64,000 nt of DNA from CAXXOK01 sp964497495. GTDB taxonomy: Bacteria > Bacillota > Clostridia > Christensenellales > Aristaeellaceae. The first letter of the stretch is position 1. Each line of letters starts with the position of its first letter. Made by a program: the position numbers and the translations under genes. The notes below the pieces were generated by a model. The model was given only the letters and a program-made list of their open reading frames with translations. It searched no databases and was not told where the DNA came from. The DNA lies in contig CAZCCZ010000008.1 in assembly GCA_964497495.1 (NCBI GenBank), positions 1-64,000 of the forward strand, given 5' to 3'. Below, piece after piece: positions 1 through 8,490 of the stretch.

Positions 1-1009
1 CGTAATCGTGGTAGAGCTTTACGCCGTCGATGACGCCGGTGAGTTCGAACCGGCGGTGCGCGCCCGCGTATTCGCAGAGCGCTTTGCAGACCTTCGCGGG
101 GTCGGCCCCCGCTTCCCGCGCGCAGGCCGCGGCCGCCAGCGCGTTGTACACGTGGAAGAACCCCGCCACGCGCAGGGATACGCGCCCCGCGGATTCGCCG
201 CGGTAGGCGGCGTCGAAACTGCCGCGCCCCTCCGCGTCGTAGGTCAGGTTCAGGGGCCGCCAGTCGCAGCCTTCGCCCATGCCGAAGGTGACGGTGCGGC
301 AGGAAAGCCCGTCCAGCAGCCGCGCCACGCGCGGGTCGTCCCCGTTGCCCACGGCGCAGCCGTCCGGGGGCAGCAGCGCCAGAAACCGGCCGAACGCCCG
401 CTGGATATCGTCGATATCCTTATAATAGTCGAGGTGATCCTCCTCGATGTTGGTCACCACGGCCATCGTGGGCCGCAGGTGCAGAAAACTGCCGTTGAAT
501 TCGCAGGCTTCGGTGAGGAACACGCCGCCTTTGCCCGCGCGCGTGCTGCCGCCGATAAAATCCAGCGTGCCGCCGATATGCACGGACGGGTCCAGCCCCG
601 CTTCCACCAGCGCCTGCGCGAGCATCCCGGTGGTGGAGGTCTTGCCGTGGGTGCCGCACACGCCGATGGCTGCGCGGCAGCCCTCCATCATCTGCCCCAG
701 CAGCACGGCGCGTTCCAACGTGGGCAGGCGCAGGCGTTCCGCTTCCACACGCTCGGGGTTGTCCGGCAGGACGGCGACGGTATACACCACCAGCGCCGCG
801 CCACGCACATTTTCCGCTTTCTGCCCGATCGTCACCGGAATGCCCAGTTCGCGCAGCTCTTTCGTGGCGTAGGTTTCCAGGTTGTCGCTCCCCGTCAGCT
901 CGTATCCCCTGGCTAGCAGCATCCGCGCCAGACCGCTCATGCTGCTGCCACCGATGCCGACCATGTGGACCCGTTTGCCCAGATAATCCCGGATATGAGG
1001 GCCGGCCAT
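1..1009 (-). CDS. murC: UDP-N-acetylmuramate--L-alanine ligase (3' end outside window)
   Basis: MurC joins L-alanine to UDP-MurNAc with ATP, the first step of peptide-stem synthesis in the cytoplasm. Translating the minus strand from the ATG at 1009 gives 336 uninterrupted residues running off the left edge. Visible are the N-terminal Rossmann glycine motif (VGIGGSSMSGLA), the Mur-ligase ATP loop GTHGKTSTT near residue 118, and NIEEDHLDYY. The start follows a weak GAAGGCG site, and a TATAAT-type promoter lies upstream at 1045-1074. The C-terminal part of the ligase is missing only because the window ends. It is divergent from the parvulin lipoprotein gene. Confidence 0.96.
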   Translation of the reverse strand, partial: MAGPHIRDYLGKRVHMVGIGGSSMSGLARMLLARGYELTGSDNLETYATKELRELGIPVTIGQKAENVRGAALVVYTVAVLPDNPERVEAERLRLPTLERAVLLGQMMEGCRAAIGVCGTHGKTSTTGMLAQALVEAGLDPSVHIGGTLDFIGGSTRAGKGGVFLTEACEFNGSFLHLRPTMAVVTNIEEDHLDYYKDIDDIQRAFGRFLALLPPDGCAVGNGDDPRVARLLDGLSCRTVTFGMGEGCDWRPLNLTYDAEGRGSFDAAYRGESAGRVSLRVAGFFHVYNALAAAACAREAGADPAKVCKALCEYAGAHRRFELTGVIDGVKLYHDY

Positions 1010-1044
1010 TGCGCATCACGCCTTCGCTCTCGTTTCTTCGGCCT

Positions 1045-1074
1045 ATTATACCCCCATACGGAAAGAATAATCAA
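1045..1074 (-). promoter_or_regulatory. Putative SigA promoter of murC
   Basis: Read on the minus strand, TTGATT and TATAAT are separated by 18 bases, about 40 bases upstream of the murC start. The match to the housekeeping consensus is good at -10 and fair at -35. Confidence 0.6.
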
Positions 1075-1120
1075 TAGTCGGCCCGCCTCGTGAACAAAGC
1101 GTGAATCCTCAGAATAAACC

Positions 1121-1149
1121 TTGCCGACCGTTCGTAAATCAGGTATAAT
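1121..1149 (+). promoter_or_regulatory. Putative SigA promoter of the parvulin lipoprotein gene
   Basis: TTGCCG (1121-1126), a 17-base spacer and a perfect TATAAT (1144-1149) sit 46 bases before the ATG at 1195. It is divergent from the murC promoter. Confidence 0.7.
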
Positions 1150-1194
1150 GGTGCAAGCTCAGGTAATAAACGGAACGATAAGGGGAGACCGACC

Positions 1195-2673
1195 ATGCGC
1201 AAGCGTATTTTTCTGGCGGTACTGATGATCGCGGCGCTCGTGTTGAGCACGGGCTGCAGCCTCATCGTGAAGGATGCCAAGGTGGACGCGCAAACGCCCA
1301 TCATCGAGGTCGTGGGGAAGACGATCACCAAGGCGGAGGTTCAGACCGCCGTTGAAAACACGCTCAGCTACCAGTCCTATATCTACAGCATGTACGGCAT
1401 GAGTTTCGACGCGACCGACGAGAAAAACATCTCCGACGCGCGGGATTCGGCCATCAATGCGCTCGTTCGGCAGGCCGTGATCGACCAGAAGGTGAAAGAC
1501 CTCGGTTTCGACGCCTTCACCGACGACGAGATCGCCGATATGCAGAAAACGGTGGATTCCACCTTCGACAGCTACGTAAGCAGCGTGAAGACGAATTATT
1601 TCTCCAACGTCGTGGTAACCGACGCGGAAGCCACCGCGACGCCGGAAGTAACCGCGGCGCCGGAAGCCACCGCGTCCCCCGCCGCGGACGCGACCGCCAC
1701 GCCCTCGCCCACCCAGGCCGTGTATATGACCACCGCCGAGCTGGACGCCGCCGTAACGGCGAAAATGGCGGAGCTCGGATATCCGGACAAGGACGCCCTG
1801 CTGACCAACCAAAAGGCTTCCAAGGGCGAGGAAAAGCTGAAAGCGTCCATCGTGAAGGACGTCGCCGTAACGGACGACGATATCCAGACCGAGTACGATT
1901 CCAAGGTCGAAGCGGCCAAGAGTAGCTACGCCGACAACGTTTCCCAGTACGGCACCGACGTAAGCAACGGCACGACGATCTACTACCGTCCCGCCGGATA
2001 CCGGCACGTGAAAAACATCCTTCGCAAGCTCAGCGACGCGGACAGTAAGGCGATCGACGACCTGAACACCCAGATCACCAATGCGCAGGGCGATCTGGAT
2101 ACCAACACATCCTCGCTGGCCGCCCTGCCGGCAGACGCGACCGCCGATACCGCGGACCAGGCCAAGAGCCGCGAAGAACTGAACGCCCAGAAAGCGGAAC
2201 TGGAAGCCACGCTGAGCGACCTTAACGCCAAGCTGGACGCCGCCAAGGAAAGCGCGTACGCGGCCCTGCAGCCCACGGTGGACGAAATCGTCGCCAAGCT
2301 GAACGCGGGCGAGGACTTCGACGCGCTGATGGCACAATACGGCGAGGACACCGGCATGCAGAGCGACCCGGGCAAGACCGACGGTTACCTCGTCTGCGCG
2401 GGGGACTCCAACTGGGTGAGCGAGTTTACCGAAGCGGCCATGACGCTGGTGAAGGCGGGCGACGTATCCGCGCCGTTCCGCACGAAATTCGGCATTCATA
2501 TCGTGAAGTACGTAAACGACGTAACGGAAGGCGCGGTGCCGCTGGCGGACGTGAAGGACACCATCAGCGCCGACCTGCTCACCACCAAGCAGGACGACCT
2601 GTACAACAACACCGTGAGCGGTTGGGTGACCGACGCCAATCCCAAGATTTACAAAGATCGTCTGACGGACTGA
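1195..2673 (+). CDS. Surface parvulin-like peptidyl-prolyl isomerase, lipoprotein (PrsA/SurA-like)
   Basis: This is a probable post-translocational folding factor on the outer face of the membrane. The 492-residue product begins with a signal sequence ending in LSTGC (Cys21). This is a likely lipidation site, although the leucine sits one place further from the Cys than usual. A SurA-N-like helical part (residues about 35-125) is followed by an Ala/Thr/Pro linker (about 140-180). A parvulin-type domain opens at GYRHVKNIL (about 264). It resumes only after roughly 60 residues of charged coiled coil, with LNAGEDFDALMAQYGED, GYLV and the C-terminal KFGIHIVKYV. ATG 1195 follows AAGGGGAG. The gene stands alone, with its own promoter and terminator. 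Isomerase activity is inferred and might be lost. Confidence 0.85.
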   Translation: MRKRIFLAVLMIAALVLSTGCSLIVKDAKVDAQTPIIEVVGKTITKAEVQTAVENTLSYQSYIYSMYGMSFDATDEKNISDARDSAINALVRQAVIDQKVKDLGFDAFTDDEIADMQKTVDSTFDSYVSSVKTNYFSNVVVTDAEATATPEVTAAPEATASPAADATATPSPTQAVYMTTAELDAAVTAKMAELGYPDKDALLTNQKASKGEEKLKASIVKDVAVTDDDIQTEYDSKVEAAKSSYADNVSQYGTDVSNGTTIYYRPAGYRHVKNILRKLSDADSKAIDDLNTQITNAQGDLDTNTSSLAALPADATADTADQAKSREELNAQKAELEATLSDLNAKLDAAKESAYAALQPTVDEIVAKLNAGEDFDALMAQYGEDTGMQSDPGKTDGYLVCAGDSNWVSEFTEAAMTLVKAGDVSAPFRTKFGIHIVKYVNDVTEGAVPLADVKDTISADLLTTKQDDLYNNTVSGWVTDANPKIYKDRLTD

Positions 2674-2717
2674 CGTTTCGGCTCCCGATATCCTCCAATT
2701 ATATAACCCATAAACGA

Positions 2718-2750
2718 GCGCCCGGGGCAATGCCCCGGGCGCGTTCTTTC
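2718..2750 (+). terminator. Intrinsic terminator after the parvulin gene
   Basis: A 12-bp perfect stem (2718-2729 with 2731-2742) is followed by GTTCTTTC. It lies between convergent genes and may also stop the minus-strand operon ending at 2768. Confidence 0.8.
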
Positions 2751-2767
2751 CCTTCAGAAATAAAGCG

Positions 2768-4027
2768 TTATATCCCGGCCTTCCGGCGCATCGCCGCCGC
2801 GCTGTCCGGGGAGAGGGGATGTGCGCTGTACCTGGCTTCGTCGTAGAGCGACGCCAGTTCGGCAGCGGTCGGCCCGTCCAGCCCGAGACCTCCGTCCGCC
2901 AGCGTTTCGCGCGCGGTGCGCGCGGGGTCTTTGCCTCCTGCGCGCGCCAGCAGCCTGGCGTAGACCCGGCGGATCGTTTCCCTCGCGCTTAACTGCTCCC
3001 AGGGCTTCTCGCGGGCCTGCCGCCCGCGAGAAGCCAGGCTTTTCCGCACGGCGCGGCCTACGTCCTTCCAGCGCAGGAGGGTCTCGGAGGTATCCACGTA
3101 ATCTTCGCCGATCTTCCGCGAATAGGCGCGCAGGCGCTGCCACAGCTTTCGCAGCAGCACGCCCAGCGCGCGGCCCGCCTTGTACAGAGCGAAAAGCACG
3201 AGAGCGGCCACCAGCGCGATCGCCAGGACGATCATGATCTTGTTGAGTATCTCCGCAAACGCGCTCGGCCGGGCGGCGTCCCCGCCCAGGCCCAACTCGC
3301 CCCCGGACGTACCCGCGTCTTCCTGCAAGGTGCTGATGGGAAACAGGGACGAAAGGAACAGCGCGACGTCGAACACGGCCCGAACCAGCCACAGCGCAGC
3401 GGCCCTGACCGCCGCCCCCACCGCGCGCAGGTTGGCCACGGGTACGGCTACGAGGCAGCACAGCGCGAGCAGGCGGCGGTTGCGCGCAAGCAGCCCGGCG
3501 GCCCCGCGCGCGCCCGAGGCGTTCACCAGCGTCCTTCGGTTCAGGAAAAAGACGCACAGGAGAAGATACGCGCTGAACAGCCAGCGCAGCGCGGCGTCCG
3601 CGCCCGCGAAAACGTCCGTGCGCGCCAGCGCCAGCGCCCCCAGATACAGCCCGATTCCTACGGCGGCGTGGGCGGGGGTCCATTCCTCGCGCGGGGGACG
3701 GGCCACGGCGGGCATGAACAGCAGCATCGACAGCAGCGCCGGGGCCGCGAGTAGAAGCTTTACCGGCGCGAAGGGCCGGAAAAGCAGGCCGCACGCCGCC
3801 GTAAGCGCCAACGCCCCTGCGAACAACGGCCTGCGGAGCTTCGCGGGTGCGCGCGCCGCGCCGAGCGTCAGCGCCAGCGCCGCAAACGGCAGAAACGCCG
3901 CCAGCGCCCCCTGGGACGGCGCCAGCGCCGCTGCGGACAGCGCGTACAGCGGCGCAAGCCCCAGGTACAGCCCCGCGGCGGCGGCGGCTTTTGCTAACAG
4001 GAAATCCCGCGTCACCGTGCGTTTCAC
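2768..4027 (-). CDS. Polytopic membrane protein with DUF4129-like C-terminus
   Basis: The 419-residue protein has about seven hydrophobic segments in its first 210 residues, a Gly/Ser loop, another membrane helix (about 262-285) and a long basic cytoplasmic tail. The tail carries the arrangement typical of DUF4129 (RVYARLLARAG, then ASLYDEARYSAHPLS). Its start overlaps the DUF58 stop by 4 bases (ATGA), so it is the last gene of a moxR-DUF58 operon. In related operons the third protein usually also has an extracytoplasmic transglutaminase core. None is recognisable here, and its place is taken by a loop of roughly 50 residues. Its role is unknown, probably in the envelope. Confidence 0.7.
   Translation of the reverse strand: MKRTVTRDFLLAKAAAAAGLYLGLAPLYALSAAALAPSQGALAAFLPFAALALTLGAARAPAKLRRPLFAGALALTAACGLLFRPFAPVKLLLAAPALLSMLLFMPAVARPPREEWTPAHAAVGIGLYLGALALARTDVFAGADAALRWLFSAYLLLCVFFLNRRTLVNASGARGAAGLLARNRRLLALCCLVAVPVANLRAVGAAVRAAALWLVRAVFDVALFLSSLFPISTLQEDAGTSGGELGLGGDAARPSAFAEILNKIMIVLAIALVAALVLFALYKAGRALGVLLRKLWQRLRAYSRKIGEDYVDTSETLLRWKDVGRAVRKSLASRGRQAREKPWEQLSARETIRRVYARLLARAGGKDPARTARETLADGGLGLDGPTAAELASLYDEARYSAHPLSPDSAAAMRRKAGI
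3003..3035. repeat. Perfect 14-bp inverted repeat inside the DUF4129-like gene
   Basis: Bases 3003-3016 are the exact reverse complement of 3022-3035, with a 5-base loop, all within the coding frame (the SLASRGRQAREKPW stretch). There is no U-tract on either strand. Confidence 0.85.
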
Positions 4028-5112
4028 GCCGCGCCACCCCGCTCCCCCGCAAAATCGACCAACTGGAGCGTCACCGTGTTGCCGCGCAGGCGCAGCGCGC
4101 GGATGCGCCGCCAGATCAAATCGCTTTCATACGTCGACAGTATCAGCATGTCCACGCCCGTGAAGGCGCACAGGGCGTCCAGAAGCGCCAGAACGGTGCG
4201 CGTGCGCCCCACGGTAAGGTGTGCCATTGCGGACAGGAGTTCCGTTTCCCGCGCGCCCGCGCGCGAGGGCGGAAACACCGCGTACCCGTCGCCGCCGTCC
4301 AGCGGAACGTTGACGGCGAAGCCCGCGTCCAGCCCGTGCCGCAGCGCGTCCACGCAAAGGGTGGCGGCAACGGAGATCATGCGTTCCACCGTTCCCTGTT
4401 CGTACTCCATCAGGTCGCCCCACTGGTGCTCGGACATCTGCGCGTTGACGACCACCATCATCTTGGGGTCAGCGGTCTGCTCGTGCACCTTCACCTGCAA
4501 CGCCCCCGTGCGCGCGGTGGCGTGCCAGTGGATATCGCCGGGGTCGTCGCCCGGCGCGTAGGGGCGGATGCCACCCACCCACACCGGGTCGGGCGCGATC
4601 CAGCGCTTCACCAGCAGGTCTCCCTGCCAGCGGGAGCACGCCACCGGAAGCCCGGCAATATCGAGCAGCCGCGGATACACCTCTATGGCCGCGCCCGTAT
4701 CCACCTGCCGGGTCGGCACGCACAAGCCCACCAGATCGCCCGCGGACAGGGAAACCGACCCCGCGCGGTAATAACCGCGCCTCCTCAGGTATACGGTTCG
4801 GCTCCGCGTGATCTGGTGGTACGGTTTCAGATAGAAAACGCTTTTGTGGTACCGGTCGCCCGTAATCTCGTTTTCCCTGTCGGCGTCGAACCGCAGCTCG
4901 GGGGAAATGCGGGATTCGGCCCTGACCCAGGGCACCGGCAGGAGCTTACGGTTCCGGATCACCTCGATCAGTTGCACCGTTTCCCCCTCGAAGGCGGAAA
5001 GCCGGGAGAAGCGGCGCGCGTAATCGAGCCTGCGAAAGGCGAACAGCGCCGCCAGCCCGCCCTGAGCAAGCAGGATCGCGGCCAGCACGAGCATCAGCAT
5101 CAGGCCGTTCAT
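4024..5112 (-). CDS. DUF58 domain membrane protein
   Basis: The 362-residue protein has an N-terminal hydrophobic hairpin (about residues 4-25) and a beta-rich region. The DUF58 signature follows around residue 180 (RPYAPGDDPGDIHW, then ATARTG), and a von Willebrand A-like tail includes a Leu-Ile-Leu-Ser-Thr strand. DUF58 proteins are the usual partners of MoxR AAA+ ATPases and are thought to be clients or assembly partners. Start ATG 5112 overlaps the moxR stop by 4 bases and the gene overlaps its downstream neighbour by 4, so the three are translationally coupled. A longer upstream extension in this frame lies entirely inside moxR and is not coding. Confidence 0.88.
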   Translation of the reverse strand: MNGLMLMLVLAAILLAQGGLAALFAFRRLDYARRFSRLSAFEGETVQLIEVIRNRKLLPVPWVRAESRISPELRFDADRENEITGDRYHKSVFYLKPYHQITRSRTVYLRRRGYYRAGSVSLSAGDLVGLCVPTRQVDTGAAIEVYPRLLDIAGLPVACSRWQGDLLVKRWIAPDPVWVGGIRPYAPGDDPGDIHWHATARTGALQVKVHEQTADPKMMVVVNAQMSEHQWGDLMEYEQGTVERMISVAATLCVDALRHGLDAGFAVNVPLDGGDGYAVFPPSRAGARETELLSAMAHLTVGRTRTVLALLDALCAFTGVDMLILSTYESDLIWRRIRALRLRGNTVTLQLVDFAGERGGAA

Positions 5113-6062
5113 CCGTGGGTCTCCTCCGTAGGTACGGGCACGCTCCGGAGGGCTTCCCGCACCAGCTCCTGCGCGGCGCCGCTTTTGCCGTACGCACCCC
5201 GCACGATCAGCCGGTGGGCGAGCACCGGCACCGCCAGCGTTTTCACGTCGTCCGGGGTAACGAAATCGCGGCCGTCCGTCAGCGCCAGCGCCTGCGCGGC
5301 GCGCATCAGCGCCAGCATCCCGCGCGGGCTCACGCCCAGCTGCACCGCCTCCGACGTCCGCGTTTTTTCGCACAGCGCGGCGATATAGGCAAGCACGGGC
5401 CCGGACACGTCCGTTCCGGGGCACGCCGCCTGTACGGCCAGCAGTTCCTCCCGCGTCGCCACGGGCTGAAGGCCGGCGAACGGGTCGGCCGCGCGGAAGC
5501 GGCTCAGCAGGGAAACGGCTTCGTCCCCGGCGGGGCAGTCCATGGCGAGCCGGACCAGAAAACGGTCCAGCTGCGCCTCCGGCAGGGGAAAAGTGCCCTG
5601 AAGCTCCACGGGATTCTGCGTGGCGATGACCAGAAACGGCGCTTCCAGCGGCCTCGTCACGCCGTTTTCGGTTACCTGCCGCTCCTGCATGCACTCCAGC
5701 AGTGCCGACTGGGTGCGCGGCGTGGCGCGGTTCAGCTCGTCCGTCAGGAGGATGTGGGTGAACACCGGGCCGGGCCGGAACTCGAACGTACCCGTGGCGG
5801 GCTGGTAAACGCTCACGCCCGTAACGTCCGTCGGCATCAGGTCCGGCGTGCACTGGATGCGCGCGAAGCCGCAGCCCAGCGAACGGGCCAGGCTGCGCGC
5901 GAGCATCGTCTTGCCGGTCCCGGGCACGTCCTCCAGCAAAACATGCCCCCCGGCTACGAGCGCCGTCAGCAGGAGCCGGATCGTCTCCCGGTTTCCCACG
6001 ATGACCTTCTCGATATTCTGCCGTACCTTTTCGGCAAAACGCGCCGCGTCGATGGGTTGCAT
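5109..6062 (-). CDS. MoxR-family AAA+ ATPase
   Basis: The 317-residue ATPase carries Walker A PGTGKT (about residues 47-52), Walker B LLTDELNRA (about 110), the sensor-1 region ATQNPVELQGTFPLPEAQLDRF and a C-terminal lid helix with SPRG. MoxR proteins act as chaperone-like ATPases that mature partner proteins. The partner is inferred to be the DUF58 protein encoded next. ATG 6062 was chosen because AAAGGAAG lies about ten bases upstream. An in-frame ATG at 6101 would add 13 basic residues and lacks a ribosome site. A TGnTATGAT extended -10 element at 6097-6105 would drive the operon. Confidence 0.93.
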   Translation of the reverse strand: MQPIDAARFAEKVRQNIEKVIVGNRETIRLLLTALVAGGHVLLEDVPGTGKTMLARSLARSLGCGFARIQCTPDLMPTDVTGVSVYQPATGTFEFRPGPVFTHILLTDELNRATPRTQSALLECMQERQVTENGVTRPLEAPFLVIATQNPVELQGTFPLPEAQLDRFLVRLAMDCPAGDEAVSLLSRFRAADPFAGLQPVATREELLAVQAACPGTDVSGPVLAYIAALCEKTRTSEAVQLGVSPRGMLALMRAAQALALTDGRDFVTPDDVKTLAVPVLAHRLIVRGAYGKSGAAQELVREALRSVPVPTEETHG

Positions 6063-6096
6063 ACGATCACGCTTCCTTTTTCTTTCTTTACCGTGT

Positions 6097-6105
6097 ATCA
6101 TACCA
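6097..6105 (-). promoter_or_regulatory. Extended -10 element upstream of moxR
   Basis: The minus strand reads TGGTATGAT, an extended -10 hexamer 35 bases before the moxR ATG. No convincing -35 hexamer was found. Confidence 0.4.
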
Positions 6106-6155
6106 CAAAATGCGGGAACCGCGGCGAATATCGGACAAACGGAGCTTTCGGGGAT

Positions 6156-6184
6156 TTGTCAACCGCCCTCCGGTATGGTACAAT
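6156..6184 (+). promoter_or_regulatory. Putative SigA promoter of the phosphoesterase-fumarase operon
   Basis: TTGTCA (6156-6161), a 17-base spacer and TACAAT (6179-6184) lie about 30 bases before the TTG start at 6215. Confidence 0.65.
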
Positions 6185-6214
6185 GCCCGAAGGAAACCGA
6201 CGGAGGGATGTGCT

Positions 6215-6895
6215 TTGCGAAAGCAGACCGTTTATCCATGGCATACCGGAAAACTGAACGAACCCGTGCGCCTGCTGGTAATCAGCGACCTGCACAACGC
6301 GCCGTACGAGGATCTGCTGCCCCTCCTTCCGGATGCGGACGCGCTGCTGATGCCCGGGGACGCGGCCGACCGCTACTGGCAGGGGTACAACCGCGCGCTG
6401 GCGTTTATTAACGAAGCCTCCCGTACGCTGCCCACCTTCGTGGGCGTGGGGAACCACGAGATGCGGCTTCGCCATTTCGACGATTACCGCACCGCGCTGG
6501 GCAAAACCCGCGCCATCTTTCTTTTCAACGATTACGCGCGCTTCGGCGACCTGGTGATCGGCTGCTGGTACCGGCCCGAAAACTACGGCAACCGGGATAT
6601 GCTGCCCGCCATGGAAGCCGAGGAGGGCGTAAAAATCCTGATGTGCCACCGCCCGGAGGACTATGCGCACCGCCTTCGCGAAAACGACGTGGATCTGGTG
6701 CTGGCGGGCCACGCGCACGGCGGGCAGGTCCGCCTGTTCGGGCGCGGGCTGTACGCGCCGGGGCAGGGCCTGTTTCCCAAATATACGCGCGGCGTCGTGG
6801 ACGGCCGTATGGTCGTCAGCGCCGGGGCGAGCAACAACGTGCTGATCCCCCGCCTTTTCAACCCCCGCGAGGTGCTTTGGATCGATCTGGACTGA
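6215..6895 (+). CDS. Calcineurin-like metallophosphoesterase (soluble)
   Basis: The 226-residue cytoplasmic protein keeps every metal-binding motif of the family in order: SDLHNAP, MPGDAADR (GDxxD type), VGNHEMR, MCHRPED and AGHAHGGQVRLFG. It probably cleaves a phosphoester, but the substrate is unknown. TTG 6215 is chosen as the start because GGAGGG (6202-6207) lies 7 bases upstream. The ATG at 6208 is out of frame, and an in-frame ATG far upstream lies before the promoter. The fumarase alpha gene begins 32 bases downstream, so co-transcription is likely. A second, degenerate member of this superfamily is encoded at 15128-16210. Confidence 0.88.
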   Translation: MRKQTVYPWHTGKLNEPVRLLVISDLHNAPYEDLLPLLPDADALLMPGDAADRYWQGYNRALAFINEASRTLPTFVGVGNHEMRLRHFDDYRTALGKTRAIFLFNDYARFGDLVIGCWYRPENYGNRDMLPAMEAEEGVKILMCHRPEDYAHRLRENDVDLVLAGHAHGGQVRLFGRGLYAPGQGLFPKYTRGVVDGRMVVSAGASNNVLIPRLFNPREVLWIDLD

Positions 6896-6927
6896 TCCTG
6901 CGCCGTACGGCAAGGAGGAACTGCCGA

Positions 6928-7779
6928 ATGGAAACCGTTCGCACCCTGAACACCGAAACGATCTCCGCCTGCGTGGCGCGCCTTTGCGTGGCCGCCTGCA
7001 CGCGGCTGCCCGCGCCGGTGCGCGCCCTGCTGAAGAACGCGCGCGCGGACGAGCCGTTTTTACCCGCGCGGGAAACGCTCGACCTGATGGTAAAAAACGC
7101 GGAGATCGCCGAGACGGCGCCCCTGCCGATCTGTCAGGACACGGGCATGACGGTGGTGTTCGCGGACGTGGGGCAGGACGTGCACATCACCGGCGGCACA
7201 CTGGAAGAAGCCGTGAACGAGGGCGTCCGGCGCGGCTATACGGAAGGATACCTGCGCAAGTCCGTGGTGGCCGACCCCATCCGCCGCGGCAACACGGGGG
7301 ATAACACGCCCGCCGTACTGCACGTGCGGCTGGTCGCGGGCGACCGGCTGAAGCTGACCGTGTCCCCCAAAGGTTTCGGCAGCGAGAACATGAGCCGCCT
7401 CGCCATGCTTACCCCCGCGGACGGCCTTGAAGGGGTCAAGCGCTTCGTGGTGGATACCGTGCGGCAGGCGGGCGCGAACCCCTGCCCGCCCGTAATGCTA
7501 GGCGTGGGGCTGGGCGGCACGTTCGAGCAGGCGGCGTTGCTAGCCAAGGAAGCGCTGGTGGAACTGCGGGAAGGCCCGCACCCCGACCCGTTCTACGCCG
7601 CGCTGGAAGCCGATCTGCTGGCCCGGATCAACAGCCTCGGCATCGGGCCGCAGGGCTTCGGCGGGCGCGCGACCGCGCTTTCCGTGCGGGTCAAAACCGC
7701 GCCCACACACATCGCGGGGTTGCCGGTGGCCGTCAACATGGGCTGTCACGTCACGAGGCACGCCGAAGAGACCCTGTAA
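6928..7779 (+). CDS. Class I fumarate hydratase / tartrate dehydratase, alpha subunit
   Basis: The 283-residue product is the catalytic N-terminal half of a two-subunit Fe-S hydro-lyase that interconverts fumarate and malate (or dehydrates tartrate). Typical stretches are PICQDTGMTVVF, whose Cys is a cluster ligand, KGFGSENMSRLAML, and NPCPPVMLGVGLGG with another Cys. The ending VNMGCHVTRHAE is also a family hallmark. ATG 6928 follows AAGGAGG at 6912-6918. The beta subunit gene follows 66 bases on. Sequence alone does not separate fumarase from tartrate dehydratase. Fumarase is the commoner role in anaerobic Firmicutes. Confidence 0.92.
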   Translation: METVRTLNTETISACVARLCVAACTRLPAPVRALLKNARADEPFLPARETLDLMVKNAEIAETAPLPICQDTGMTVVFADVGQDVHITGGTLEEAVNEGVRRGYTEGYLRKSVVADPIRRGNTGDNTPAVLHVRLVAGDRLKLTVSPKGFGSENMSRLAMLTPADGLEGVKRFVVDTVRQAGANPCPPVMLGVGLGGTFEQAALLAKEALVELREGPHPDPFYAALEADLLARINSLGIGPQGFGGRATALSVRVKTAPTHIAGLPVAVNMGCHVTRHAEETL

Positions 7780-7845
7780 AGCTCCGGTTGCGTTCCGCGT
7801 GATCGCAGCTGTTTTCCAGTTTCCCCCCGGAAAGGATGCGTTTCC

Positions 7846-8400
7846 ATGGCCGTATCGCTGACTTCCCCGTTTACCGATCAGGCGCTCCGCTCGCTGCGCG
7901 CGGGCGACGCCGTGCTGCTTTCGGGCGTGGTGTACACCGCGCGGGACGCGGCCCATGCCCGCCTCTGCGCGGCGCTGGCCGAAGGCGAACCCCTGCCCGT
8001 GGATCTGCGCGGGCAGATGGTTTTCTACGCGGGCCCCACCCCCACCCCGCCGGGCAAAGCTTCCGGCGCCATCGGCCCCACGACCAGCGTGCGCATGGAC
8101 CCCTATACGCCGCAGCTGCTCCGGTACGGCGTGAAGGCGGTCGTCGGCAAGGGTGCGCGCGGGGACGCGGTCAACGCCGCGTTCGCGGACGCGGGCGCGG
8201 TGTATTTCGCAGCCGCGGGCGGCTGCGCTGCATACCTGGCTTCCTGCGTCGTCAGCGTGGAGCCCGTGGCCTACGAGGACCTGGGCACGGAGTCCGTGAA
8301 GCGCCTGGTGGTGAAGAACCTTCCGTTGACCGTCGCGCTGGATACGCTGGGGAACGATTTTTACCGGGAAGGGCCGAAACGCTACCGCAAGGGCGGCTGA
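7846..8400 (+). CDS. Class I fumarate hydratase / tartrate dehydratase, beta subunit
   Basis: The 184-residue partner of the preceding subunit supplies substrate-binding residues. It shows the family pattern GQMVFYAGPTPTPPGK, then GPTTSVRMDPYTPQLL and KGARGDAV. A swivelling-domain tail ends in DTLGNDFY. ATG 7846 follows GGAAAGGA. The alpha and beta genes are adjacent and collinear, as usual for two-subunit enzymes in Clostridia. The 66-base gap holds no other gene. Confidence 0.92.
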   Translation: MAVSLTSPFTDQALRSLRAGDAVLLSGVVYTARDAAHARLCAALAEGEPLPVDLRGQMVFYAGPTPTPPGKASGAIGPTTSVRMDPYTPQLLRYGVKAVVGKGARGDAVNAAFADAGAVYFAAAGGCAAYLASCVVSVEPVAYEDLGTESVKRLVVKNLPLTVALDTLGNDFYREGPKRYRKGG

Positions 8401-8490
8401 ACCGGCGGATAATGCCTTAAACGGCGTTCCCATGAGCGCCGGTTCGTGGTAGAATAGCCGAGGCGGTTTTTCGCCGCTTTGGAGGTTTGG

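Noticed and set aside
1159..2730. 523-codon open frame on the minus strand opposite the parvulin gene
   Set aside because: The plus strand encodes a recognisable lipoprotein with promoter, ribosome site and terminator. The antisense reading has no family features and is a by-product of high GC.
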